From: Deltaproteobacteria bacterium
GTDB lineage: Bacteria; Myxococcota; Myxococcia; SLRQ01
Direction of reading: 5' to 3'
Assembly (NCBI GenBank): GCA_029210625.1
Contig: JARGFU010000010.1
Location: forward strand, 124,001-188,000
DNA length: 64,000 bases
Shown here: positions 39,637 to 50,200 of the stretch, in pieces
How the letters are laid out: each line of letters starts with the position of its first letter
How positions within the stretch are numbered: position 1 is the stretch's first letter
Translations under genes and position numbers: made by a program
Notes under the pieces: model-generated
Database searches by the model: none
Told to the model about the DNA's origin: nothing
What the model saw: only the letters and a program-made list of their open reading frames with translations

Positions 39637-41316
39637 ATGCCCTGCCGCCTCGCCTCGACCTCGATCCCGGCCCTCCGCACCCTCGCCCTGGGCCTCGGGC
39701 TCCTCTGGATCACCTCCGCCTGGGCCCAGCCCCGCTGGGTGCGCCTCTCCTACGAGGGGGACGCCTCGAGCTCGGTGACGGTCTCCTGGAACACCGACTC
39801 CGCCACCGATAGCGAGATCGTGCGCTACGGTCCGACCACCCAGTACGGAACCGAGGTCTCGGCGACCGACGCCCCCATCCCGCTACCCGGCACCCTGGGC
39901 TTCGTCCACCAGGTCCAGATCCTCGGCCTGGAGCCCGAGACCGAGTACCACTACAGCGTCGGCGGTCCGGGGGCCTGGTCGGCCGACGCCATCTTCCGCA
40001 CCGCGCCGGCGGATCGCTGCGGGGGTCCCCTGCGCTTCGTGGCGCTGGGCGACGGCCGCTCCCAGGACGACTCGGGGGTGGACGACAAGTGGCACGAGAT
40101 CCTCCTCGACGCCGTCGCTCACGACCCCCTCTTCATCCTCGACACCGGTGACCTGGTGAAGGACGGCAAGAGCGATCCCCAGTGGGTGGACTGGCTCACC
40201 GAGACCGACGCCTTCAATCCCTACTTCCCCCACCAGCCCTCCATCGGGAACCACGACGACGACACGATGACGGGCGACGGGGCGATGTACAACGACATCT
40301 TCGCCCTGCCGCGAAACCTCTCCAGCGGGACCGAGGACTTCTACTGGTTCACCGCCGGTGACGCGATCTTCGTGGCCATCTCGTCGACCACCTACAACCA
40401 GGACGCCTTCGCCCAGCAGGCCGCCTGGCTGGACCAGGTGCTCACCGACAACCCCCGGCGCTGGAAGTTCGTCTGGATGCACCACCCGCCCTACACCTCC
40501 CACGCGAACTTCTTCGGGACCGAGTTCAACCACCCCCCGAACGAGGTGAACCAGAACGCGGCGCTGGTGCCCATCTTCGACAAGCACCACGTCGACGTCG
40601 TCTTCGCCGGCCACAACCACTACTACGAGCGCTTCGACCCCCTGAACTACAACCCGGGCGATGTCGAGCAGGGGCAGCTCGCCAGCGGCTTCGACACCGG
40701 GACGGTCTACGTGATCACCGGCGGCGCCGGCGCCTTCACCTACGACGAGTTCGACCTGGGCGGGGTCACCATCGACCTCATCGACTGGGTCTGCAGCCCC
40801 TTCACCGCGGCGAGGGGCTCCGCGATCTGCTCGGGCAAGCACCACTACACGGTGGTCGAGATCGTGGACAACGTGCTGACCTTCGAGGCGATCACCACTC
40901 GCAAGCAGAACTTCGGCGACGAGACCCCCTTCACGATCGAGACCTTCCAGATCACCAAGCCCGATCTCGGCCCCTGCCCGCCCCCGGATCCCACCGACGG
41001 CGGCACCGGCGACGGGGGCCCCGGTGACGGGGGCGCGGACGGCGGCGCCGACGCGGGTCCCGACGCGGGAGGCGAGCCGGACGCCGGCACGGATCCGGAC
41101 GCGGGTCTGCCGGATGGCGGCGTCCCGGACGGGAGCACCCCCGACGGCGGGACGATCACCGACGCCGGGACCACCGGGGACGGCGGGGGCGGCGGCACGG
41201 AGGCCAAGGGCTGCGGCTGCGAGAGCGAGGGTCCCGCGGGGGGAGGGCTCGCGCTCCTCCTGGCGGGTCTCCTCGGGCTCGCGCTCCCCGGCCGCCGCCG
41301 CCGGACGGGGGACTGA
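39637..41316 (+). CDS. Purple acid phosphatase-like metallophosphoesterase with MYXO-CTERM anchor
   Basis: 559 aa. Signal peptide 1-30 (cut near SAWAQ). A fibronectin III-like N-domain (about 33-125: VTVSWNTDSATDSEIVRYG) precedes a calcineurin-like phosphoesterase domain (about 130-400) with all metal motifs: GDGRSQDD, DTGDLVKDG, GNHDDD, HHPPYTS and GHNHYYERF, a purple acid phosphatase layout. A Pro/Asp/Gly linker of about 70 residues leads to CGC plus a hydrophobic helix and RRRR at the C-terminus, the MYXO-CTERM sorting signal that anchors proteins on the outside of myxobacteria. TATGAT at 39594-39599 is a good -10 box 37 bp from the start. An upstream ATG (39595) is not used because of the signal peptide. 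Confidence 0.9.
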   Translation: MPCRLASTSIPALRTLALGLGLLWITSAWAQPRWVRLSYEGDASSSVTVSWNTDSATDSEIVRYGPTTQYGTEVSATDAPIPLPGTLGFVHQVQILGLEPETEYHYSVGGPGAWSADAIFRTAPADRCGGPLRFVALGDGRSQDDSGVDDKWHEILLDAVAHDPLFILDTGDLVKDGKSDPQWVDWLTETDAFNPYFPHQPSIGNHDDDTMTGDGAMYNDIFALPRNLSSGTEDFYWFTAGDAIFVAISSTTYNQDAFAQQAAWLDQVLTDNPRRWKFVWMHHPPYTSHANFFGTEFNHPPNEVNQNAALVPIFDKHHVDVVFAGHNHYYERFDPLNYNPGDVEQGQLASGFDTGTVYVITGGAGAFTYDEFDLGGVTIDLIDWVCSPFTAARGSAICSGKHHYTVVEIVDNVLTFEAITTRKQNFGDETPFTIETFQITKPDLGPCPPPDPTDGGTGDGGPGDGGADGGADAGPDAGGEPDAGTDPDAGLPDGGVPDGSTPDGGTITDAGTTGDGGGGGTEAKGCGCESEGPAGGGLALLLAGLLGLALPGRRRRTGD

Positions 41317-41470
41317 ACGCCGCCGGCGAAGGTTCGGTCAGAGCTGTGACTTCCGTCATGGCAGCCGGAATTCGGCTCACCTAGGGTTGCGCCTCCCCTG
41401 AGCCTCGCGGAATCATGCGTCCGTTCGGGGAGTAACCGAATTGGTCCAAACCTAGCTGGGAGAAAACACA

Positions 41471-41824
41471 ATGGAAGGTAGTGGTGGTGGTGGCGGCGGG
41501 ATCGTCGTCCTCCTGATTCAGCTCGCGATCGCGGTCCTGATGATCGCTTCGATGTGGAAGATCTTCGTCAAGGCCGGGCAGCCGGGCTGGGCGGCCATCG
41601 TTCCGATCTACAACGCCGTCGTGCTGCTGCAGGTCGCGGGCAAGCCGATCTGGTGGATCGTGCTCTTCTTCATTCCGCTCGTGAACTTCGTGATCGCGAT
41701 CCTGGTCATGGTCGCCCTCGCCGAGCGCTTCGGGAAGGGCGTGGGCTTCGCGATCCTCATGCTGCTCCTGCCCTTCGTGGGCTACCCGATGCTGGGCTTC
41801 GGGGACGCGCAGTACCAGGGCTGA
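41471..41824 (+). CDS. DUF5684-like small membrane protein
   Basis: 117 aa. Gly-rich N-terminus (MEGSGGGGGG) and three hydrophobic helices (about 11-27, 40-62 with the family-type KAGQPGWAAIVPIYN before it, and 65-110). The KAGxPGWxxxVPIYNxxxLxxxAGKPxWW pattern is that of DUF5684, often beside signal peptidases. Function unknown. A clear Shine-Dalgarno (GGGAGAAAAC) precedes the ATG. In the 154-bp gap upstream I see an imperfect palindrome around GAATTC at 41364-41378 and nothing else definite. Confidence 0.78.
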   Translation: MEGSGGGGGGIVVLLIQLAIAVLMIASMWKIFVKAGQPGWAAIVPIYNAVVLLQVAGKPIWWIVLFFIPLVNFVIAILVMVALAERFGKGVGFAILMLLLPFVGYPMLGFGDAQYQG

Positions 41825-41830
41825 TCCGAT

Positions 41831-41846
41831 AGAGCCTGACGGCTCT
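41831..41846 (+). terminator. Short hairpin after the DUF5684-like gene
   Basis: AGAGCC-TGAC-GGCTCT, a perfect 6-bp stem with a tetraloop, starts 7 bp after the stop. Downstream sequence is only weakly T-rich, and further G/C-rich partial stems follow up to the convergent gene at 41908. Confidence 0.4.
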
Positions 41847-41907
41847 CGACGAGGGAGGGCTCCTTCTTTGAGGGGGGTTCTCCCTTCGTCTTGGTTCGAG
41901 GGGTCGG

Positions 41908-43188
41908 CTACTTCCCCAGGCTCGACTGGAAGTACTGACCGACCCGCTCCCGGATCCGGGCCGCCTCCCGGGCGGCGTCCTCGGGCTCTCTCTCCCCGTC
42001 GGCGGGCGTGATGGTGACCGCGAAGTTGTCGCTGGTCTCCTCCTCGCCGGCCTCGTTCCGGCGCTTCATCCGCGAGACCATCATCTGGGTGTCGCTCTCG
42101 TCCTCGGGGTACTGCTCGGCGAGGCGCGCCTCGAAGCGGCCGAGCGCCTCCCGCAGGGCCTCCTCGGTGTCGCCGACCGAGAGCACGCCGTGGACGATGC
42201 AGGGGTACTCGCTGCAGTCGATGGCCCGGACGTCGCCGGGGATCTCCCCCAGGCGCAGCGCCTCCTGGAAGGCGCTCATCAGGGCCTCCTCCCGGTAGCG
42301 GGCGTCGAGGCCATCGGGGAAGGGGATCGCCTGGCGGATCGGATCCAGGTCGGCCTTCTTCATCGCGTGGAGCTTCTCCCGTAGCGCCTCCACCTCCTGG
42401 CGGAGGGCGACGGTCTCACCGTCCAGCACCTCCGGCGCGATCCGGCCGCCCTCCTTCAGGGAGCTCAGCTGCTTCTCCAGGCTCTCGACCCGGCCCCGGA
42501 GGGCGTCCCGCTCGGCCAGGGTCGCGTCCAGCTCGCCCGGCGCCGCGGCCCCGGTGTCCACCCGGAGCACCCGCTGCTTGCGCGGCGCTCCCTTCACCCC
42601 GGTGGAGGCGACCTCTCCGGGGCCGACCCGCACCTCGCCGCCCTCGTTGGAGAGGAGGACGCCCCCCTCGTAGACCGACACCACCAGGCCGCGCTCGGCC
42701 ACGAGCTGCACCCGGAAGCAGGTGCCCTCCACCACGACCGAGCCGGCCGGGGTCTCCACCCGGAAGGGCGCCCCGGTGTCCACCCGGTAGAAGACGTCGC
42801 CGCGCTGCTGCTGCACGGTGGCCTGCCCTCCCATCTGCACCGACCAGAGGAGCGCGGCGCCGGCCTCCGCGACGGCCCGGGCCCGCGCGCCGATGGCGAG
42901 CTCGGTGCGGGTGTCGGCGTGGCTGCTCCCGCTCGAGGGCAGGATCAGCCAGTGGTCGATGCCGCCGAGCACGACGACGGCGAGGAGGGCCGCGGCGGCG
43001 CCGAGGCTCATCGGAGCGAGGCGCGCTCGCCAGCGGCGGGCAGGCGCCTCGGCGGGGGCGGAGAGGGTCTCGGCGGCGCGCGCCGCCAGGACCCGGTCGG
43101 CGAAGCCCTCCCGGGCGCTCGGGGCCGACCAGGCGGCGCGCAGCTCTTCCTCCAGCCGGGTGTCGTTCGCTTCCCTGGGATCAGTCAT
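41908..43188 (-). CDS. FecR-type anti-sigma factor with coiled coil
   Basis: 426 aa. The gene overlaps the ECF sigma gene upstream by 8 bp. A cytoplasmic N-terminus (1-55) that could bind sigma, one membrane helix (about 60-80), and a FecR domain (about 95-205: GDVFYRVDTGAPFRVETPAGSVVVEGTCFRVQ) outside the membrane, then a coiled coil (about 215-285: RDALRGRVESLEKQLSSL) and a C-terminal domain with a CSEYPC motif. FecR domains sense an outer-membrane signal. Usually a TonB receptor accompanies them; none is near, so the input is unknown. Confidence 0.82.
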   Translation of the reverse strand: MTDPREANDTRLEEELRAAWSAPSAREGFADRVLAARAAETLSAPAEAPARRWRARLAPMSLGAAAALLAVVVLGGIDHWLILPSSGSSHADTRTELAIGARARAVAEAGAALLWSVQMGGQATVQQQRGDVFYRVDTGAPFRVETPAGSVVVEGTCFRVQLVAERGLVVSVYEGGVLLSNEGGEVRVGPGEVASTGVKGAPRKQRVLRVDTGAAAPGELDATLAERDALRGRVESLEKQLSSLKEGGRIAPEVLDGETVALRQEVEALREKLHAMKKADLDPIRQAIPFPDGLDARYREEALMSAFQEALRLGEIPGDVRAIDCSEYPCIVHGVLSVGDTEEALREALGRFEARLAEQYPEDESDTQMMVSRMKRRNEAGEEETSDNFAVTITPADGEREPEDAAREAARIRERVGQYFQSSLGK

Positions 43189-43780
43189 GGCTCACCTCTT
43201 CGAGGGCGTCTCGCAGAGCGGTACGCGCCCGGGCGATGCGGGACTTGATGGTGCCCTCCTCCACGCCCAGCAGGCCGGCGATCTCCCGGTAGGAGAGCTC
43301 GTGGTGGATGCGCAGGACGAAGGCGGCCCGGTACTCGGGCGTGAGGGTCGAGAGGAGGGCGTCGACCTCGGCGAGGAGCACGCGCTGCTCGGGCCGGAGG
43401 GCCTCCCGCTCGTCCACGGCGAGGCTCTCCTCGATCGCGTGGGGCAGGCTGTCGGGCCGGATCCGGCGGAGGCTGTCGATGGCCAGCCTCGTGGCGATGG
43501 TCAGGATCCAGGTGGAGAGGCGGGCCGGCCCCTGGATCTGGAAGCGGGGCAGGGCGCGGAAGACCCGCAGGAAGCACTCCTGAGCCAGGTCGTCGATCTC
43601 GGCGCCTCTCCCGGCAGGCCCCAGGAGCCGGCCGAGGAGGGCGTGGACCGGCCCCTGGTAGCGCTCGATCAGGGCGCGGCTGGCCCCCGGGTCGCCCTGG
43701 CGGGCGCGGGCCACGGTCAGATCGTCGAGCTCCCCCGGGGGGGCGGCTCGCCGGGAGGCGTCGGGCATGGCCAGGCTCAT
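43181..43780 (-). CDS. ECF-type RNA polymerase sigma factor
   Basis: 199 aa from ATG 43780; ATG 43768 (195 aa) is an alternative. Region 2 spans about residues 30-105 (LIERYQGPVHALLGRL, IDDLAQECFLRVFRAL, STWILTIATRLAIDSLRR) and region 4 about 135-195 (LLSTLTPEYRAAFVLR, SYREIAGLLGVEEGTIKSRIARARTAL). Domains 1 and 3 are absent, as expected for ECF factors. It forms a pair with the FecR-type anti-sigma factor, whose ATG lies inside the end of this gene. Target promoters are unknown. Confidence 0.92.
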   Translation of the reverse strand: MSLAMPDASRRAAPPGELDDLTVARARQGDPGASRALIERYQGPVHALLGRLLGPAGRGAEIDDLAQECFLRVFRALPRFQIQGPARLSTWILTIATRLAIDSLRRIRPDSLPHAIEESLAVDEREALRPEQRVLLAEVDALLSTLTPEYRAAFVLRIHHELSYREIAGLLGVEEGTIKSRIARARTALRDALEEVSHD

Positions 43781-43850
43781 ACCCCGTTTCACGGGCGGGA
43801 GGGCAGAAGGTTCCCGGGCCTCGCGGGATTCCCCCCGGGCGGCGCGAGGG

Positions 43851-43856
43851 TAGAGT
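43851..43856 (+). promoter_or_regulatory. -10-like element (TAGAGT) upstream of the Smr gene
   Basis: TAGAGT ends 6 nt before ATG 43863 and no Shine-Dalgarno is present, implying a leaderless transcript. The divergent sigma gene starts 82 bp away. Confidence 0.4.
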
Positions 43857-43862
43857 CGGGCC

Positions 43863-44174
43863 ATGGCCGCCGATCGCCCCGAGGACGTCGACCCTCGCGA
43901 GGACGAGGTCGTGGAGCTGCCCATCGACGGCACCCTCGATCTGCACACCTTCCACCCGAGGGAGGTGAAGACCCTGGTGCCCGAGTACCTCGAGGCCTGC
44001 CGCGAGCGGGGGATCCTCGAGGTGCGGCTGATCCACGGGAAGGGCACCGGCCAGCTGCGAGAGCGGGTCCACGCCATCCTGCGCCGCCTGGACGGGGTCG
44101 AGCACTTCGCCCTGGCGGGGGAGGATCGCGGCGGCTGGGGGGCCACGGTGGTCTTCCTCGGGCCCCTGCCCTGA
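43863..44174 (+). CDS. Smr domain protein
   Basis: 103 aa, a stand-alone small MutS-related domain. Family features: LDLHTFHPREV at the start and the catalytic-site-like RLIHGKGTGQLRERV (about residues 58-72). Smr domains nick or bind nucleic acids, in MutS2 or in ribosome rescue/quality control. Here no MutS part is present. An acidic tail of about 15 residues precedes the domain. The gene is 90 bp upstream of giant lipoprotein B, with its own TAGAGT box. Confidence 0.88.
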   Translation: MAADRPEDVDPREDEVVELPIDGTLDLHTFHPREVKTLVPEYLEACRERGILEVRLIHGKGTGQLRERVHAILRRLDGVEHFALAGEDRGGWGATVVFLGPLP

Positions 44175-44264
44175 AGCTCCCCGCGGTGGATGTGGGGGAC
44201 GAAGCCGAGGGCTAGAATGAGGGGTGAACGGGGGGGCGAGATCGCACCCTCCCAGGGAGGCGTC

Positions 44265-47200
44265 ATGCGAGTTCGCATCATCGCGGGGATGGTCATTCTC
44301 TTCTCTTCGTCCCTCCTGGCCGCGGGCTGCGACCCCGGCCTGCAGGCGGACAACCCCTTCGACCCCGCGACGCCGGCGAACAACCAGGCGCCGGCGAAGG
44401 TGGAGGGGACGGTCTTCGCGCGCAGCGCCGAGGGCGCGGATCCGCGCCCGCTGCAGAGCGCTCACCTGAGCCTCCTGCGCACGGATCGCACCGAGCCCCT
44501 CACCTACGACACCGCCGCCGCGGGGACCTTCGCCTTCGAGGACCTGCAGCCCGGCACCTACCTGCTGGACGTCAGCCACGCGTCTCACCTCTCCCAGGCC
44601 CGGGAGTTCGAGCTCGGGCCGGGGGAGACCCGCAGCCTGCCCATCCTCCTCGACCCCATCCCCACCGTGGTCGGGGCCGAGGCGGGCGCGCTGACCGGCG
44701 TCGTCCTGCTCGAGGGGGAGCAGTCCAAGCCCGCCGGCGTGCAGGACCACTCGGGCATCCTCGTCGAGGTGGTCGGAGAGAGCCTGCGCACGACCACCGC
44801 CAAGGACGGCCGCTTCGACCTGATCCTCGCGCCGGGCGACTACACCCTGCGGATCTCCGCCCGCAACCACGCCGATCACCTCACGGCCGACCCGCTCTCC
44901 GTCTCCGCCGACACCGTGACCGAGCTCTCCACGGCCGCCTCACCCCTGGTGCTCCTGGCCCTCCCCGGCGCCATCCTCGGCAGCGTCGTGCTGGAGAACG
45001 TCGATCCGGCCGAGCCCACCTACCCCGTGGACCTGCCTGGCGCGGGAGTGAACGTCGCCCTCCTCGGCGCCAACGACGGTCCCACCGCCGCCGACGGCAC
45101 CTACCGGGTCACGGCGCCGGCGGGGACCTACGTCCTGGCGGTCTCCCGGCCGGGGTGGGTGACCGACGAGACGCGGGTGGTGACGATCGAGGGCGGCGTC
45201 GATCTCTCCCTGCCGCCGATCCGCCTGCGGGCCTCGCGGGGCTCGGTGGCGGGCCGCGTCATCCTCGAGGGCCGGGCGGACCACGCGGGCGCGCTGGCCT
45301 CGCTCTCCGGCACGACCTTCGCGGCCACCAGCACCCCCACCGGCGAGTTCGAGATCCGCGAGGTGCCGGTGGGCACCTACGAGCTGATGGTGCAGCGGGA
45401 TGGCTATCGCACCCGTACGCTCGGCAGCGTCACGATCTCCGAGGGCCTCGCGACCCCGGTGGGTGACATCGACCTCTTCCAGCAGGTGGGCGCCTTCGCC
45501 ATCAACGCCGGCGCCGAGTTCACCAACGACCCGGTCGTGACCCTCTCCCTGGGCAACCAGAACGCGGTGGCGATGCGGATCAGCCATGACAGCTCCTTCA
45601 CCGATCCGGCGCTGGGGGACACCGCCTTTGGCCCCTTCGCCCAGACCCCGAGCTTCACCCTCGTGGGGAGCGACGGCACCAAGACGGTCTACGTGCAGTA
45701 CCAGGACGCCGCCGGGAGCAGCGGGCCGGTCTTCTCCTCCAGCATCGTCCTGGACACCACGCCTCCCCAGAGCGTCGGGCTGGTCATCGATCAGGGGAGC
45801 CCCTACACGAACGACGCCGGCGCGATCGTCTCCCTCCAGCTCCCGGCCGTGGACGATGCCGCCCCGGGGGCCGACCGCTCCAGCGGCGTCGACGCGATGC
45901 GGATCTCCAACGATCCGGCCTTCGCCGGCGCCAGCTTCGTCCCCTACGAGCTCTCGCGGGTCTGGACCCTCGCCACGCCGGGCAGTGACGGGTCCAAGAC
46001 CGTCTACGTCGAGTACCGGGACCGGGCCGGGAACGTCTCGGCGCCGGCCAGCGACGGCATCGTGCTCGACCGGCAGGCGCCCACCCTGGTGGCGGGCACC
46101 TTCCAGATCGCCGGGGGGGCCGCCTACACCCGGCGCGCCTCGGTCGTGCTCACCCTCTCCAGCCCCGACGCGACCCGGATGGCCTTCTCCCAGGATGCGG
46201 GCTTCCCGGTGAAGGTCTACGAGCCCTACGCCGACGCCCGGATCTACGACCTGCTCCCGGGCGACGGGCCCAAGAGCGTCCACCTCCTGCTCATGGACGA
46301 GGCGGGCAACGAGGCCGGGCCCTTCCAGGCCAACATCACCCTGGACACCACCGAGCCGGGCGCGGTGACCCTCACCCTCACCGGCACCATCGCCGGAGGC
46401 CTCCCCTCGAGCTCCCTCACCGGCAGCCGGACCGTCGATCTCACCATCGGCGCCAGCGACGCCAGCGGTCTGGACCGGATGTGGATCGCGAACGACGCGG
46501 GCCTGGTCGGCGCCACGCAGGAGCCCTTCGCGACGAGCAAGCCCGGCTGGACCCTGCCCGCGGGCGCCGCGGATGGGCCCATCGCCGTCTACCTGATCGT
46601 CAGCGATCTGGCCGGGAACACCGGCCGGACCACCGCGACCATCGTCCTGGACACCACCCCGCCCGAGCTCCCCTCGCTGACGATCACCCAGGGGGCCTAC
46701 ACGACCTCGCCCACCGTGGACCTGCGGCTGGGCGCGGTGGGGGCCACCCAGATGTTCATCTCCGGCCAGGTGGCCGCGGCGGCGAACACCAACACCTGGA
46801 TCCCCTACCAGACCGGCCAGCAGGTGCCCCTGGTCGCCTCCCCCGAGGGCGCGCGCAGCGTCACCGTGCGCTACCGGGATGCGGCGGGCAACGAGGCCGC
46901 CGCCGTGAGCGCCGCAACCGTGCTGGATACGCAGGCGCCCACCAGCCCCGGCATCACCCTCCAGGGGATCGTCGCCGACGGAGCCACCAGCGCCTCCCTC
47001 ACCGGTCGCCTCGGGATCACCGCCTACCCCACCGCCACCGGGGCCACCGAGGTCATGCTGAGCAACGACGCCTCTTTCAGCGGCGGCGTCTGGCTGGCCT
47101 ACAGCCCGGGCCTGGCCGTCCCCTGGAACCTCCTGCCCGGCGACGGGGCCGGGAAGGTGGTCTGGGCCCGCTTCCGGGACGCCGCGGGCAACCTCACCTC

Positions 47201-50200
47201 GACCCAGAGCCTGCCCATCGAGCTGGACACCACGCCGCCGGGGAGCGCCGCCATCGTCGCGGGCAGCGGCGAGGCCTACACCGGCTCCACCTCGATCACG
47301 GTGCGCCCCTCCGCCACCGGCGCCTGGCAGATGCGCCTCTCCACCGACGGCGTCTTCGACGGAACCCTGAACGGGGGGAGCGCCGCCGCCTGGGAGAGCT
47401 GGGCGCCCTACGGCAACTCGGCGACGGTGAGCCTTCCCCCGCCGGACGGTACGAAGACCGTCTACGCCGTCTTCCGGGATCAGGCGGGCAACGAGAGCCC
47501 GGCCGCCACCGACGCGATCGAGCTGGACACCACCCTGCCGACCTCCCCGGAGCTGCGGATCGACGAGAACGCCCTGGGCTTCGTCTCCACGGTCGCGGTC
47601 ACCGTCCGGGCCCGGGTCGATCCGGGGAACAACGAGCGCGCGGAGATGCAGATGCGCCTCTCCACCGACGGCGTGCTCGACTCGGAGCCCTGGGTGGCCT
47701 ACGCCGAGACGGCGGTGGTCCTCCTGCCCGGCGGGGACTGCGCCACCGCCGCCCCCGGCTGCAAGGAGGTCTGCGCCGAGTACCGGGACCCGGCCGGCAA
47801 CACCACCAGCCAGGCCTGTGACACCACCACCCTCGATGGCACCCCGCCCACGACGCCCTCCCTGGTCACGCCCACGGAGACGGTGAACACCTCCAGCTCC
47901 AGCTACGTCCTGGCCATCGCGGCCCCGGTGGACGACGACTTCTTCGACCACTACGAGGTCGTGGTCGCCGCGCCGGATGGAGCCACCCAGAGCTACAGCT
48001 TCCCGGACCCCGGGCTCTCCCAGACCAACTTCCCGGTGAACATCACCCAGGGGGGCTCGGCCTACGACGCCGCCGCCCGCAACACCCTGCGGATCACCGG
48101 CGTGGATCGCGCCGGGAACCGCAGCTCGGACGCCGTCGCGGTGGTCATCGAGGACTCGGGGGTGCCGGTGGCGCCCACCCTGGTCGGGCTGACCGACGCG
48201 GTGGTGAACGCCGACACGCTCCTGGTCACCCTCGACCGCGCGGACTCGGCCAGCCGCGACGCGACCTTCTCCCACTTCGAGACGGCCGTCTCCACGATCG
48301 CCGGCTGCCCGCCCACCGGCCCCGACTGGGCGGCCACCTCCAGCACCCGCTCCTTCACCTTCCAGCTCCGCCAGGGCAACGGGGTGGACTGCTCGGCGGC
48401 GGTGCCCTGCTCCCAGCAGCTCTGCGTGAAGGCCGTCGACGCCGCCGGCAACGAGGGCCCGCCGACCTTCGTCTCGCTCCAGGAGGACTCGATCCCGCCG
48501 ACCACCCCCTCGGCCTCCCCTCGGCGGTCGACCGTGAACGCCCCGAGCGTGGACGTGCGCCTCGACACCCTCTCGAGCGACGACACGGCGATCACCTACG
48601 AGGTGCTGGGCGGTCAGTACTCGACCTACACGACCTCGCCCACCCAGGCCTACTTCTCCTTCGATCTCGCGCAGGATCAGGTCAGCGACTTCTGCATCCG
48701 GGCCCGGGACGAGGCCGACAACTTGAGCGTGCCCGACTGCGTGGAGATCACCGAGAAGTCCACCGCCCGGGTGACCTCCACCGACTACCACGAGGTGCCG
48801 GCGGCGATGCAGGGCGACTGGGTGCTCTACGAGCGCCACCAGGTCACGGCCCCCGATGACCCCTCGTGGATCTACCTGAAGAACATCGCCACCGACGAGG
48901 AGATCTACATCGGCTGGGGAAGCCGCGCCCGGATGGCGGTGACCGCCACCGACTTCTGGTTCGTCTGGGACAACGACACCCAGTCCGTGGACGGAGACGT
49001 CTACGTCCAGGCCCGCTCCTTCTCGGATCCCTCGGTGACGACCACCTCCACCCGCAACGTCACCCAGTGGCATACGGGAGACGCGAGCTATGCCGACACC
49101 GACGGTCGCTGGCTGACCTTCTACTCCTACGTGGGCGTGCACAACGTCTACCGCTTCGCGCTCGCCAACCTCTCCACCCTCGACGCGGGGACCTCGGCCT
49201 CCTACATCACGGAGGTCTCCGGGAGCGAGGTCGTCCAGCGGGGACCCACCCGGGTCTCCTCCTCCTCCCTCACCATGCGGGTCTTCTACATCGCCTACAC
49301 GGCGCCCAACTATCAGATCTACCGCTACTTCAACTCGGCCTTCACCGGCACGACCCGCGAGATCATCACCAACAACCGCAGCGGGGGCTGGGACTCCAAC
49401 TCCCGCTTCATCGTCTGGACCGAGCTCGTCGGCGGCGAGAACCAGCTCTTCTGGCTGCCCATCTCTGCCGCTCCGAACACGCGAACGGCGACCGGGGCGG
49501 CCGTCACCGGGATCGGGGGCATCTGGTCGCCCCCGGCCACCACGGGCTACGGCTACACCTTCGACGCCATGGTCGTCGTCACGCGCACGCCCGGGAACGG
49601 GAGCTCCTCGGAGCTCTACCTCTACAAGATCGGCGCCACCGACCCGGGGCCGACGCGGCTGACGGACTCGCCGGCCCCCAAGAGTGTCCCGGCGCTTTCC
49701 AACGGCGGCCGGATCCTCTTCCCGGCGTTCTCGGCGATGGCCGCGGACCTCTACGTCATGGACCTCTCGGAGACCCGGTGGATCACCGCGGATCCGGGGG
49801 ACCAGTACTTCCCGAAGATCGACGGGGACCTCGTGATCTGGGGTGACGCCCGCCTCGGCGCGGCCGACCTGGGGGTCCACGATCTGAGCACGAAGACCGA
49901 GACCCTGATCACCTCCTTCGAGGGCGCTCCCCAGAGCCTGGGGGGAGCCTTCGTCGGCTACAGCGACGTCGGCATCCCCACCAACATTCGCCTCCTCGAC
50001 ATCTCGAACCCCGCCAGCCCGGTCCAGACCCTGGTCTCCACGTCCGGGGTCGGACCCACCGCGGTGGCGCTCGGCGGATCGCGGGTGGCCTGGACCCAGT
50101 TCAACGCCAACACCTACGCGATCTACCGCTCGGATCTTCCTCCGCCCATCAGCACGGTCCCCGAGACCTCCTTCGGGGCGAGGTTGTGGCCCGACGTGCA

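Noticed and set aside
41364-41378. Imperfect palindrome around GAATTC before the DUF5684-like gene
   Set aside because: Only four outer base pairs and one bulge; not distinguishable from chance, so mentioned only as context.
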